A stretch of 64,000 bases of DNA from Azospirillum thermophilum (lineage in GTDB: Bacteria; Pseudomonadota; Alphaproteobacteria; Azospirillales; Azospirillaceae). Under the pieces are notes generated by a model. It was not told the DNA's origin. It worked only from the letters and a program-made list of their open reading frames with translations, and did not search any database. Shown piece after piece: positions 54,618 through 62,423 of the stretch. The stretch spans positions 2,185,501 to 2,249,500 of the forward strand of contig NZ_CP029353.1 of NCBI RefSeq assembly GCF_003130795.1, read 5' to 3'. How positions within the stretch are numbered: position 1 is the first letter of the stretch; each line of letters starts with the position of its first letter. The translations under genes were made by a program, and so were the position numbers.

Positions 54618-54878
54618 TCAGCCCCGCGCCGCCGCAGGCTGGGCGGCGACCTGGGCACCCGTCTGGGCCGTCTGGGCATGGACCATCACGGTCATCGCCT
54701 TGCGTCCCATCTCGACCGCCAGGACGCCGAGCACCAGCAGGGAGACCACCAGCATCAGGCGGGCCAGATCCCGGCTCCAGGCCCGCACCCGGCGCCGGGC
54801 GGCACGATGAGGGTCGGGGCGCCGCGCGGGGCGCGGGTACCGCCGATAGCCCGTCCGCCAGTCGCTTGCTGCCGCCAT
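54618..54878 (-). CDS. small basic membrane protein
   Basis: 86 residues. An Arg/Pro-rich cytoplasmic N-terminus (RYPRPARRPDPHRAARRRVR) is followed by one transmembrane helix (LMLVVSLLVLGVLAVEMGRK) and a short Ala/Gln-rich tail. GGGAGGCGGCG precedes the ATG at ideal spacing. No family recognised. A single-gene unit between the cupin and DUF971 genes. Confidence 0.6.
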   Translation of the reverse strand: MAAASDWRTGYRRYPRPARRPDPHRAARRRVRAWSRDLARLMLVVSLLVLGVLAVEMGRKAMTVMVHAQTAQTGAQVAAQPAAARG

Positions 54879-55012
54879 CGCCGCCTCCCGCTCCAGAGAT
54901 CACCCGGTTGCGAGATATTTATATAAAATTTTAGGCGAATGCACAAGAGCGACACGCGCGGCGCGACGCCGCACCGGGGCCGCGCTACCGCCGGGATACC
55001 GGCGCCAGCCGC

Positions 55013-55414
55013 CTAGCGCCGGACCGGATCGCGGCTCAGGCCCTTGGCCGCCAGTTCCGCGAGGTAGTCGGCCCAGAGCTGCTCCTGCTCCTCGCCGATC
55101 TCATAGAGGTATTTCCAGGAATAGATGCCGCTGTCGTGCAGGTCGTCGAACAGGATGCGGACGGCGTAATGGCCGACCGGCTCCAGGCCCATGATGCCGA
55201 CATGGCGGCGGCCGGCCACCGTCTGCTTCTGTCCCGGGCCGTGCCCCTGCACCTCGGCCGAGGGGCTGACCACCCGCAGGAACTCCGCGGGATAGGAGAA
55301 GGAGCGGCCGTCGTCGAAATCGATCTCCAGCCGCTTCTCCTCCTTCTTCAGGCGGATCTCCAGCGGCCAGTGGCGGGTGCCGAACTCGTCCGACGCGAAG
55401 CGCTCCTCGCTCAT
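55013..55414 (-). CDS. DUF971 domain protein
   Basis: 133 residues: WPLEIRLKKEEKRLEIDFDD, SYPAEFLRVVSPSAEVQGHG, HVGIMGLEPVGHYAVRILFD and DLHDSGIYSWKYLYEIGEEQ are the conserved blocks of this family, which is related to the N-terminal domain of gamma-butyrobetaine hydroxylase and linked to iron-sulphur proteins in some species. It sits 6 bp after the Trm112-like gene, an operon. Confidence 0.88.
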   Translation of the reverse strand: MSEERFASDEFGTRHWPLEIRLKKEEKRLEIDFDDGRSFSYPAEFLRVVSPSAEVQGHGPGQKQTVAGRRHVGIMGLEPVGHYAVRILFDDLHDSGIYSWKYLYEIGEEQEQLWADYLAELAAKGLSRDPVRR

Positions 55415-55420
55415 CCTGCC

Positions 55421-55657
55421 TTACCCCTTCACGCCGGGGGTCTTGTCCAGGCTGCGCGCCTCGTCGATCAGCATGATCGGGATGCCGTCGCGGATCGGAT
55501 AGGCGAGGCCGGCGCGCTCGCTGATCAGCTCGCCCCGCTCGGCGTCATAGCGCAGCGGCCCCTTGGTCAGCGGGCAGACCAGGATCTCCAGCAGCTTGGG
55601 ATCGACGCGGGCGGCGCCGCTCTTCTCGGGATGGGCGTGGGTGTCGGCGGAAGTCAT
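55421..55657 (-). CDS. Trm112 family protein (YcaR-like)
   Basis: 78 residues from the ATG at 55657. After a short N-terminus the domain reads [47 protein letters not shown], the bacterial YcaR/Trm112 pattern (CPLTKGPL and YPIRDGIPI). Small partner proteins of methyltransferases; specific partner unknown. In-frame upstream ATG at 55684 lacks homology. Confidence 0.88.
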   Translation of the reverse strand: MTSADTHAHPEKSGAARVDPKLLEILVCPLTKGPLRYDAERGELISERAGLAYPIRDGIPIMLIDEARSLDKTPGVKG

Positions 55658-55706
55658 GGCGGTGTCTCGCGCAGCAAAGGGCAAAGGTCGGGGGCGACGG
55701 GCGCGC

Positions 55707-56381
55707 TCAATGGCGGGGAGGCGCGCAGTCGCCGGTGCCGTCGAGAATGGACATCTCGATCAGGGCGATCAAGAGCTTCCCGCGCTCCGTCAGGTCCGGC
55801 GCCTCCAGCAGGGCCTGCTTCTCGCTGGGGGCGAAGGGGCAGATCATCGCCAGGGAGTTCACCAGCCGCTCGTCCGGCGTCGTCTCGATGGCGTGCCAGT
55901 CGCAGGACAGGCCCTGGAGCTGGAAATACAGCTTCAGCCCGGCCAGCAGCCGGCCGCGGTCGACGGCGCCCTCCGCCGGTCCGGCGTCGGAATCGAGGTC
56001 GGCGGCGTAGCGATCCCAGGCCGGCACCACCCGGCGGTAGCCGCGCACGCCCTCCATCTCCCGATGGATGACGAATCGCGACACCCCGGTCAGCGTGATC
56101 AGGAAGCGGCCGTCGTCGGTCTCGGCGAAGCTGGTGATGCGGCCGGCGCAGCCCGTCTCGTAGACCGGCGGGTTGCGGTCGCGGCTGGCCGGGTCGGTCG
56201 GCTGGATGATGCCGATCATCCGGCCGCTGCCCATGGCGTCCTCGACCATGGCGAGGTAGCGCGGTTCGAAGACGTTCAGCGGCAGCCGCGCGCGCGGCAG
56301 CAGCAGGACGCCCGCCAGCGGGAAGATCGGCAGGATCCGCGGCAGGCGGTCGAGGGTGGGGTCGAAGGGGTTCCGGCTCAT
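55707..56381 (-). CDS. Lon substrate-binding-domain protein
   Basis: 224 residues: the isolated N-terminal domain of Lon protease ([60 protein letters not shown]), with no ATPase or protease part. Stand-alone forms are widespread in proteobacteria, proposed as adaptors. Start at 56381 ([20 protein letters not shown]). It lies between the CnoX-like and Trm112-like genes on the same strand, 49 bp from the next gene. Confidence 0.9.
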   Translation of the reverse strand: MSRNPFDPTLDRLPRILPIFPLAGVLLLPRARLPLNVFEPRYLAMVEDAMGSGRMIGIIQPTDPASRDRNPPVYETGCAGRITSFAETDDGRFLITLTGVSRFVIHREMEGVRGYRRVVPAWDRYAADLDSDAGPAEGAVDRGRLLAGLKLYFQLQGLSCDWHAIETTPDERLVNSLAMICPFAPSEKQALLEAPDLTERGKLLIALIEMSILDGTGDCAPPRH

Positions 56382-56451
56382 TCCACTAAGTATAGAACCC
56401 CCTCGCCCCGCGAACAGGCGCCCGGTCACCGTCGCTCCGGTCCAGCTTGGA

Positions 56452-57399
56452 TCAGCTGAAGAGGATGGAGGACAGGCGCCGGCGGGTCTGCACGGTCAGC
56501 GGGTCGGTCGGGCCGAACGCCTCGAAGAACTTGACGAGCTGCTTGCGCGCCGCCTCCTCGTTCCAGGCGCGGTCGCGCCTGACGATCTCCAGCAGCGCGT
56601 CCACCGCCGCCTCGCGCTTGCCGGCGGCGTAGAGCGCCATGGCGAGGTCGTAGCGTGCCTGGTGGTCGTCGGCGTCGTGGGCGACCTTCTCCATCAGCTC
56701 GGGGATCGGGCCGGCATTGGCCGCCTGCTCCGCCAGTTCCAGGTCGGCGCGGATCGAGACCAGCTCCTTGTCCTTGGCGATGGCCTCCGGCGCCTTGTCC
56801 AGCATCTGGCGGGCGCGGGTGGTGTCGTCGGCCTTGATCAGGCAGCGGATCAGCCCGGCATAGGCGGCGGCGTTCTCCGGCTCGGCCTGCAGGATCTCGC
56901 CGTAGATCTCCGACGCGGTCTGCACGTCGCCGGCCTCCAGCGCCTCCCTGGCGTGGGCCAGCGCCTCCTCCAGCATGTCGCCCTCGCCGCCGCCGGCCGA
57001 GCCGGCCAGCTTGACCAGCCGTTCGACGAAGGTCTTCACCTGCGACTCCGGCAGGGCGCCCATGAAGCCGTCGACCGGCCGGCCCTGGAAGAAGGCGTAG
57101 ACCGCCGGGATCGACTGCACGCGGAGCTGCGAGGCGATCATCGGGTTCTGGTCGGTGTCGATCTTGACCAGCCGCACCGCGCCCTTGGCCGCCAGCACCA
57201 CCTTTTCCAGGATGGGGCCGAGCTGCTTGCAGGGGCCGCACCAGGGCGCCCAGAAATCGACGATCACCGGAACCGACCGCGACGCCTCGATGACGTCGGC
57301 CATGAAGGCCCGGTCGGAGCTGTCCTTCACGAGGTCACCGGCACCGGCGGAAGCGGCGGCGGCGGACTTGGGGGCATTGGCGGGCGGAATGGAAAACAT
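56452..57399 (-). CDS. CnoX/YbbN-like thioredoxin-TPR co-chaperone
   Basis: 315 residues. A thioredoxin domain with a redox-active WCGPC (VPVIVDFWAPWCGPCKQLGP, residues about 40-60) and cis-Pro in SIPAVYAFFQGR, followed by TPR-type helical repeats (LEEALAHAREALEAGDVQTA, EIYGEILQAEPENAAAYAGL, ARYDLAMALYAAGKREAAVD). E. coli CnoX holds unfolding, oxidised proteins for GroEL and DnaK; presence of both active cysteines here suggests it is also a true oxidoreductase. ATG at 57399; MNGTEHA upstream is probably not used. Confidence 0.9.
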   Translation of the reverse strand: MFSIPPANAPKSAAAASAGAGDLVKDSSDRAFMADVIEASRSVPVIVDFWAPWCGPCKQLGPILEKVVLAAKGAVRLVKIDTDQNPMIASQLRVQSIPAVYAFFQGRPVDGFMGALPESQVKTFVERLVKLAGSAGGGEGDMLEEALAHAREALEAGDVQTASEIYGEILQAEPENAAAYAGLIRCLIKADDTTRARQMLDKAPEAIAKDKELVSIRADLELAEQAANAGPIPELMEKVAHDADDHQARYDLAMALYAAGKREAAVDALLEIVRRDRAWNEEAARKQLVKFFEAFGPTDPLTVQTRRRLSSILFS

Positions 57400-57441
57400 G
57401 GCGTGTTCGGTCCCGTTCAAGACAGCATCTCGGTCGTGCGG

Positions 57442-58020
57442 TCATAGATGAGCGTCAGCCGCGTCCGAAGCAAGCGTTCCCTGCGACTCCCCGTCCCGGC
57501 CGAACTCGGCCACCGCCGGTTCGTGGCCGCAGGCGCGGATGAAGCGCAGCAGGTCGTCGCGCCGGATGGCGGTGGTGCGGTCGTTGACCAGCGGGTGGTA
57601 GTTCAGCAGCTCGTGCTCCATCATCGCCTGCTGCAGCACGACGCGGACCTGCCGGCCGGTGTCGTTGACCAGGGCGAAGGGCGTCACCGAGCCGGGCCGC
57701 ACCCCCAGGTACCGCCACAGCCGGTCGGCCGAGGCGAAGGACAGCCGGGCGGAGCCGATCACGCGGTCGAGCCGGTTCAGCTCGACCCGCGCATCCTCCA
57801 GCGCCACCACCAGCCAGTGCCGGTCCTTCTTGTCCTTCAGGAACAGGTTCTTGCAATGGCCGCCGGGCAAGGCGCCGCGCAGCGCCTTGCTCTCCTCCAC
57901 CGTATGGAGCGGCGGATGGCGGTGGGTCACGGTGTCGATCCCCAGCTCCCGCAGTCGCGCGAGGAGCTGGTCGGGCGTGGTCGGCGGCTCGGCCGGGCCG
58001 GAGGTGTCGATCCTGTCCAT
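57442..58020 (-). CDS. YbaK/ProXp-type aminoacyl-tRNA editing hydrolase
   Basis: 192 residues. Domain marks: TVTHRHPPLHTVEESKALRG (HPP-x-x-T), GGHCKNLFLKDKKDRHWLVV (catalytic-loop KNLFLKDKK), FASADRLWRYLGVRPGSVTP, and GRQVRVVLQQAMMEHELLNY HPL (HPLVND). This is the ProXp-ala-like/PrdX trans-editing family that clears mischarged tRNA-Pro. Start at 58020 (MDRIDTSGPAEPPTTPDQLL). It is the last gene on the minus strand before the tRNA. Confidence 0.88.
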   Translation of the reverse strand: MDRIDTSGPAEPPTTPDQLLARLRELGIDTVTHRHPPLHTVEESKALRGALPGGHCKNLFLKDKKDRHWLVVALEDARVELNRLDRVIGSARLSFASADRLWRYLGVRPGSVTPFALVNDTGRQVRVVLQQAMMEHELLNYHPLVNDRTTAIRRDDLLRFIRACGHEPAVAEFGRDGESQGTLASDAADAHL

Positions 58021-58245
58021 GGGACTCCTTCTATGCGAGGGACCGCGTCCCGTCCAGACGGGCGGAGGGGGAGGCCGCGCCGGGGATTTCCGGACCCCGA
58101 AAATTTTTTGAACATGACGCTTGCATTGCGTCCGCCGATGAGTATAGTCCGCCGCACGCCGCCGGACGGACCGGCCGCCGAAGCAAAAAGCGTCGCGAAA
58201 GCGCAGCGGACAGCATCGGCAACCGGTTGAAACGGCAGCAGGAGC

Positions 58246-58320
58246 GCGGGCGTAGCTCAGGGGTAGAGCACAACCTTGCCAAGGTTGGGGTCGAGGGTTC
58301 GAATCCCTTCGCCCGCTCCA
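58246..58320 (+). tRNA. tRNA-Gly (anticodon GCC), CCA encoded
   Basis: Acceptor stem GCGGGCG/CGCCCGC, D arm TAGCTCAGGGGTAGAGCA, anticodon arm CAACCTTGCCAAGGTTG with GCC, T arm GAGGGTTCGAATCCCTTC, and discriminator T plus CCA at 58318-58320. It reads GGC/GGU glycine codons. Confidence 0.97.
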
Positions 58321-59010
58321 TTCACCCTCCGGTCCGGCTGGACCGAGGAAGACAAGCGAACCAAAGGGCCGGGCCGAAAGGCGCCGGCCCTTCGCTTTTT
58401 CCGGCCTGCCGCCACCGCTTCCCTCCCCCGCGGATTTGCACCGTCCGGTTCTGCGGCGCGGTGACGCAGCGTTGTCGCAGTTGAGTTGCAAAAGCGTCAT
58501 ACCGACCACGACGGTATGCATTCCCGCTGAAGATTCCGTGACCTGTGGTTGCTTCGCGCACGGTTACGGCAAGTGTTCCCCCTCGACTTGCGCCCGCAAA
58601 CCGGTTGCGACTCCTTACCTTTACCCGGTTTACGCACACATTTGTGGGCGACATCAGGCGCGCGGAGCGCCAATCGACGCGAGTTAAATTTACGGTTTGG
58701 CAACCTACTTGCGTATGACCGGCCATTTGGCTAAGCTTCAAATACGAAACAAATCATACGAACCCTTCCGGGAGTTGTGCGAGTGACCAGAACATCCGCG
58801 TGCGCGCGGGCCTGACCAGACGCCGTTCCCGGTAGAGGAGCGGCGCCACCGCCGCCTGCTCGCCGCCACCGCGCGCGAGACGGCGGCGAGACCCGATTCC
58901 GCCCGAACCGTCCCATCCGGCCGCCATCCGCCAGCCATCCCCCGGGGGGAGCGGCGGCCGGACATACGACCGACCCCCTTTCAGCCAACGCCGGCACACG
59001 AGGTTCCCCC
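58321..59010. promoter_or_regulatory. intergenic region after tRNA-Gly, promoter of the RraA-like gene
   Basis: 690 bp. A terminator at 58364-58400 (AAGGGCCGG and CCGGCCCTT, then GCTTTTT) ends the tRNA transcript. The rest holds an AT-richer stretch near 58680-58770 with CGGCCATTTGGC (58720) and AATCATACGAAC (58754), which may be part of a regulator site. No credible gene. Confidence 0.45.
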
Positions 59011-59685
59011 ATGGCCATGCAACGCGTATTGACCGATTTCCCGAGGCTCTCGTCCGATGTGCTCGACAAGTGGCGCAGCGTGCCGAGCAGCGTCGCTTCC
59101 GATTCGCAGAACCGCTGCCAGAGCATGGATGCGCGGATCAAGCCGATGGTTCCCGGCATGCGCATCTGCGGACAGGCCCGCACCGTCGTGCCGATGCCCG
59201 CCGACAACAGCATGGTCCACCACGCCGTGAGCTGCGCCGATCCCGGCGACGTGATCGTGGTGGCGGGCGGCGGCCTGGAGGACGTGGCCATGGCCGGAGA
59301 GTGGGTGGTCCGGTGCTGCAAGCGCCGCAATCTCGGCGGTCTCGTCGTCGACGGCACCGTGCGCGACCTGCACGAGATCCGGTCGCTCGGCGTGCCGGTG
59401 TTCGCCAAGGGCGCCGTCCCGCGGGGGCCGCACAAGAACTTCGGCGGCAAGATGGACGTCACCGCCTCGGTCGGCAACGTCCCGGTCAATCCCGGCGACA
59501 TCATCCTCGGTGATGAGGACGGCATCGTCGTCGTGCCGCTGGCGCTCGCCGAGGAGACTCTCGCCCGGTCGCTGGCCCTGCTGGAGCGTGAACGGCAGTG
59601 GACTGCCGAGATCGAGGCCGGCCGCACGCTGGTGGAAGTGCTGGGCGTCCCGCCGCTGGAGATCATCGAGCGCGACCGCGCGTGA
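59011..59685 (+). CDS. RraA-like aldolase/decarboxylase family protein
   Basis: 224 residues. Pattern of the HMG/4-carboxy-4-hydroxy-2-oxoadipate aldolase family: MRICGQARTVVPMPADNSMV, ADPGDVIVVAGGGLEDVAMA, GEWVVRCCKRRNLGGLVVDG (NLGGLVVDG-TVRD binds metal/pyruvate) and GDIILGDEDGIVVVP. The regulator RraA, which lacks the Asp, is excluded by the intact GxxDG-TVRD. Start MAMQRVLTDFPRLSSDVLDK. 82 bp before a transporter gene on the same strand, so probably a catabolic unit. Confidence 0.88.
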   Translation: MAMQRVLTDFPRLSSDVLDKWRSVPSSVASDSQNRCQSMDARIKPMVPGMRICGQARTVVPMPADNSMVHHAVSCADPGDVIVVAGGGLEDVAMAGEWVVRCCKRRNLGGLVVDGTVRDLHEIRSLGVPVFAKGAVPRGPHKNFGGKMDVTASVGNVPVNPGDIILGDEDGIVVVPLALAEETLARSLALLERERQWTAEIEAGRTLVEVLGVPPLEIIERDRA

Positions 59686-59767
59686 CGAGGCGGCGGGCAG
59701 GACCGTTTCCCCGCCGCCTCACGCAGACCTTATCCGCGCCCAACAGCCCCGGACCACGGTAAGCCGC

Positions 59768-60697
59768 ATGTCGCTCATCTTCCAGATCGTGTTGCCGATG
59801 TTCGCCCTGATCGCGCTCGGCTTCTGGGCCGCCCGCTATCGCGGCTTCAGCAACGCGATGGTCCAGGGGCTGTCCCGCTTCCTCGGCATCTACGCTCTGC
59901 CGGCACTGCTGTTCTCCAACATGGTGAAGGCGGACATACCGGAGCCGCTGGAGTGGGGATTCCTTGCTTCCTTCTACATCGCGGCCCTCGCCGTCTTCGC
60001 GTTCGGCAGCGCCGGCGTCTGGATGGCCGGCCGGCGCGAGTCCATGGCGCCGGTCGGCCTTGCGGGCTCCTTCTCCAACATTGCCCTGCTCGGGACGCCC
60101 GTGATCATGGAGGCCTACGGCCCGTCGGTGGCCGTGCCGGTCCTCCTCCTGATCGTCTTCCAGTCACCGCTCCTGTTCACGGTTGCGACGCTGCTGGCGG
60201 AATCCCAGCGTTCCTCCGGCGGACGGCCCATCCAGGCGGCGGTGACGGCGGTCAAGGCCACGGCGATGAGCCCGCTCGTCGTGTCCGTCCTGCTCGGGCT
60301 GGCGGTCAACCTCATCCACCTGCCGATGCCGGCGATGGTGATGAAAGGTCTGGGCCTGATGGCGCAGACGGTCCTGCCCTGTGCCTGCTTCACGCTCGGC
60401 GCCACTCTCGCCTTCAGCCCGGCCGGCGGCAGCGTGCTGCCGGCCCTCGTCGTTTCCGTGATGAAGACGGCCGTCCACCCGGCGTTGACCTGGCTCCTCG
60501 CCACCTATGTCTTCGATCTCCCACCGGACTGGGTGGCCCCGGCCGTCACTGCGGCCAGCCTGCCGATCGGCGTGAACGCCCATGTCTTTGCCGAACGCTA
60601 CCAAGCGGGCCGCGACATCGTTTCGATGTCGCTGCTGATCTCCACGCTGCTCTCGCCGATCTCGATCTCGGTGGCGTTCATGGTCGCCCACGGCTGA
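59768..60697 (+). CDS. AEC (auxin efflux carrier) family transporter
   Basis: 309 residues, ten predicted helices with the family's N-terminal MSLIFQIVLPMFALIALGFW, FLGIYALPALLFSNMVKADI (helix 2 NxxLPALLF), GSFSNIALLGTPVIMEAYG (the conserved N-x-x-x-LG-P) and AASLPIGVNAHVFAERYQAG, which closes the transport pathway. Members export or import organic acids and related anions. Together with the RraA-like aldolase upstream it suggests metabolism of a dicarboxylate-like compound. Confidence 0.9.
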   Translation: MSLIFQIVLPMFALIALGFWAARYRGFSNAMVQGLSRFLGIYALPALLFSNMVKADIPEPLEWGFLASFYIAALAVFAFGSAGVWMAGRRESMAPVGLAGSFSNIALLGTPVIMEAYGPSVAVPVLLLIVFQSPLLFTVATLLAESQRSSGGRPIQAAVTAVKATAMSPLVVSVLLGLAVNLIHLPMPAMVMKGLGLMAQTVLPCACFTLGATLAFSPAGGSVLPALVVSVMKTAVHPALTWLLATYVFDLPPDWVAPAVTAASLPIGVNAHVFAERYQAGRDIVSMSLLISTLLSPISISVAFMVAHG

Positions 60698-61274
60698 GAC
60701 TTCCGGCGCGCAGCGCTTATCCGAATACTGCCCGATACCGCACATCGACCATACGAGAGTGTGCGGCCATTTGGCGTTCTGCGGCTGATTGGTGGCCGAT
60801 TGCAGCCCGTGCCCCCAGCGCCCCACGGCGCCTCCGGGCCACGGGATCGACGACGTTCGGGAGCATCCGACCCGTTTACGGCGATTGATACGCGATATGC
60901 GTCCTGATAGCCTCTACCTCCAGGACACGGGTCAACGGATCGTGAGTCCGGATAGGGGCGCCACGAACCGCTACGCCCCATGCCGCCGCCTCACCCTGCC
61001 CGTGCGGGCAGGACAGAACATCATCCCCGCACCTCTATGGTCGGGGCGACATATTCAAGTATGTAGCCAATCTTCCTCTATGGTCCACGAGTCATATTTA
61101 GGTATGCGACAATATCCCTCACCGCCGTCTCCTGCATTTGTTAATGATTGGCTGCTATACAACCGACGGACTTCCCACGCCCGCAGGATGAGCCTCGCCT
61201 GGGGAAAACCCGGCATCCGACCGGGGGAGGGGCAGGCGGACCCACCGATCTGGCAGAAAAGATAGAGAGAGCCG
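60698..61274 (+). promoter_or_regulatory. control region of the TctC-like gene with twin semi-palindromes
   Basis: 577 bp without a gene. CATATTCAAGTATG (61050-61063) and CATATTTAGGTATG (61093-61106), 43 bp apart, share the palindrome core CATA-N6-TATG. A third, weaker relative CATACGAGAGTGTG is at 60750. Such sites fit GntR-family or LysR-type regulators; the regulator is not in the window. AGAGAGAG precedes the next ATG. Confidence 0.5.
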
Positions 61275-62258
61275 ATGATCACTCGCAGCAAGTTCCTGGC
61301 AATCGCCGCCGGCGCGGTGGCGCTGGTCGCGCTCGGCACCGGAACCCCGGCCCAAGCCGCGTATCCCGAGAAGCCGATCACCCTCCTCGTCGCCTACGAC
61401 GCGGGGGGGTCGACGGACGTGACGGCGCGCATACTGGCGCCCTTCATCGAGAAGTATCTCGGCGGCGGTACCCGCATCGAGGTCGTCAACAAGCCCGGCG
61501 CCGGCGGCGAGATCGGTTTCGCGGCCTTGGCGGACGCGGCGCCCGACGGCTACACCATCGGCTTCATCAACACGCCGAACGTCATCACGATCCCGATCGA
61601 GCGGCAGGCCCGCTTCAACATCGACCGGATCGATCCGCTGGCCAACATCGTCGACGACCCCGGCATCTGGACCGTTCACGCCGAGAGCCCCTTCAAGACG
61701 GTCAAGGACGTGATCGAACATGCCACCGCCAACCCGAACACGGTGACGGTCGGCAGCACCGGCGTGGGCTCCGACGACCAGCTCGCCATGCTGGTGGTGC
61801 AGCGCCAGGCCAAGGTCGCCTTCACCCACGTTCCCTTCTCCGGCTCCGCCGCCAACCAGAAGGCGATGCTGGCGAAGAAGATCCAGATCTGCGCGCAGAA
61901 CCTGGGCGAGGGGTTGCGGGCGATGCAGACCGAGCCGGTCCGCATCCTGGGCGTGATGAGCAAGGAGCGCTGGAAGGCCGCCCCCGACCTGCAGACTTTT
62001 GCCGAACAGGGCTACCCGGCGCAGATGGCGTCGCTGCGCGGCATCGGGGCGCCGAAGGGCCTGCCGCCGGACATCCGGGCGAAGCTGGTGGAGGCGATCC
62101 TGGCCGCCGCCAAGGATCCGGAGTTCATCGCCAAGGCGGAGGCCAAGGAGACCTTCCAGCCCCTGCGCGTGCTGAACACCGAGCAGTTCGCCGCGGAGCT
62201 GAAGCAGATCGACGCCGACATGCGCAAGCTGTGGGCGGAGTCGCCCTGGCTGAAGTGA
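61275..62258 (+). CDS. TctC/Bug-family solute-binding protein
   Basis: 327 residues with signal peptide (about 1-28, GTPAQAAYPEKP). Mature start YPEKPITLLVAYDAGGSTDV is the Bug/TctC hallmark; TRIEVVNKPGAGGEIGFAAL and NTPNVITIP follow. Binds small carboxylates. No TctA or TctB membrane genes are adjacent, so it either feeds a transporter elsewhere or acts as a sensor, as several Bug proteins do. A terminator follows. Confidence 0.92.
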   Translation: MITRSKFLAIAAGAVALVALGTGTPAQAAYPEKPITLLVAYDAGGSTDVTARILAPFIEKYLGGGTRIEVVNKPGAGGEIGFAALADAAPDGYTIGFINTPNVITIPIERQARFNIDRIDPLANIVDDPGIWTVHAESPFKTVKDVIEHATANPNTVTVGSTGVGSDDQLAMLVVQRQAKVAFTHVPFSGSAANQKAMLAKKIQICAQNLGEGLRAMQTEPVRILGVMSKERWKAAPDLQTFAEQGYPAQMASLRGIGAPKGLPPDIRAKLVEAILAAAKDPEFIAKAEAKETFQPLRVLNTEQFAAELKQIDADMRKLWAESPWLK

Positions 62259-62285
62259 CGCGCGCTTCGGCCGCGTCATGAGACC

Positions 62286-62308
62286 TGCCGCCGGCCCAGC
62301 CGGCGGCA
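62286..62308 (+). terminator. terminator after TctC-like gene
   Basis: TGCCGCCGG-CCCAG-CCGGCGGCA followed by TCTTTCC, 28 bp after the stop codon. Confidence 0.75.
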
Positions 62309-62423
62309 TCTTTCCGGTTCCCCGTTTCCGAGGCGCTCGCCAAGCCGCGCAACCTCTCCGGTTTCCGCTTCGATGCCACACCCGGCGGCCGTCGGTCGCC
62401 CAACGGCAGATGCAGGTGCTCCT

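Noticed and set aside
58719..60775. Direct repeat CGGCCATTTGGC flanking the RraA/AEC pair, as transposon ends
   Set aside because: Only 12 bp, no transposase or target duplication; may be chance or a regulator half-site.
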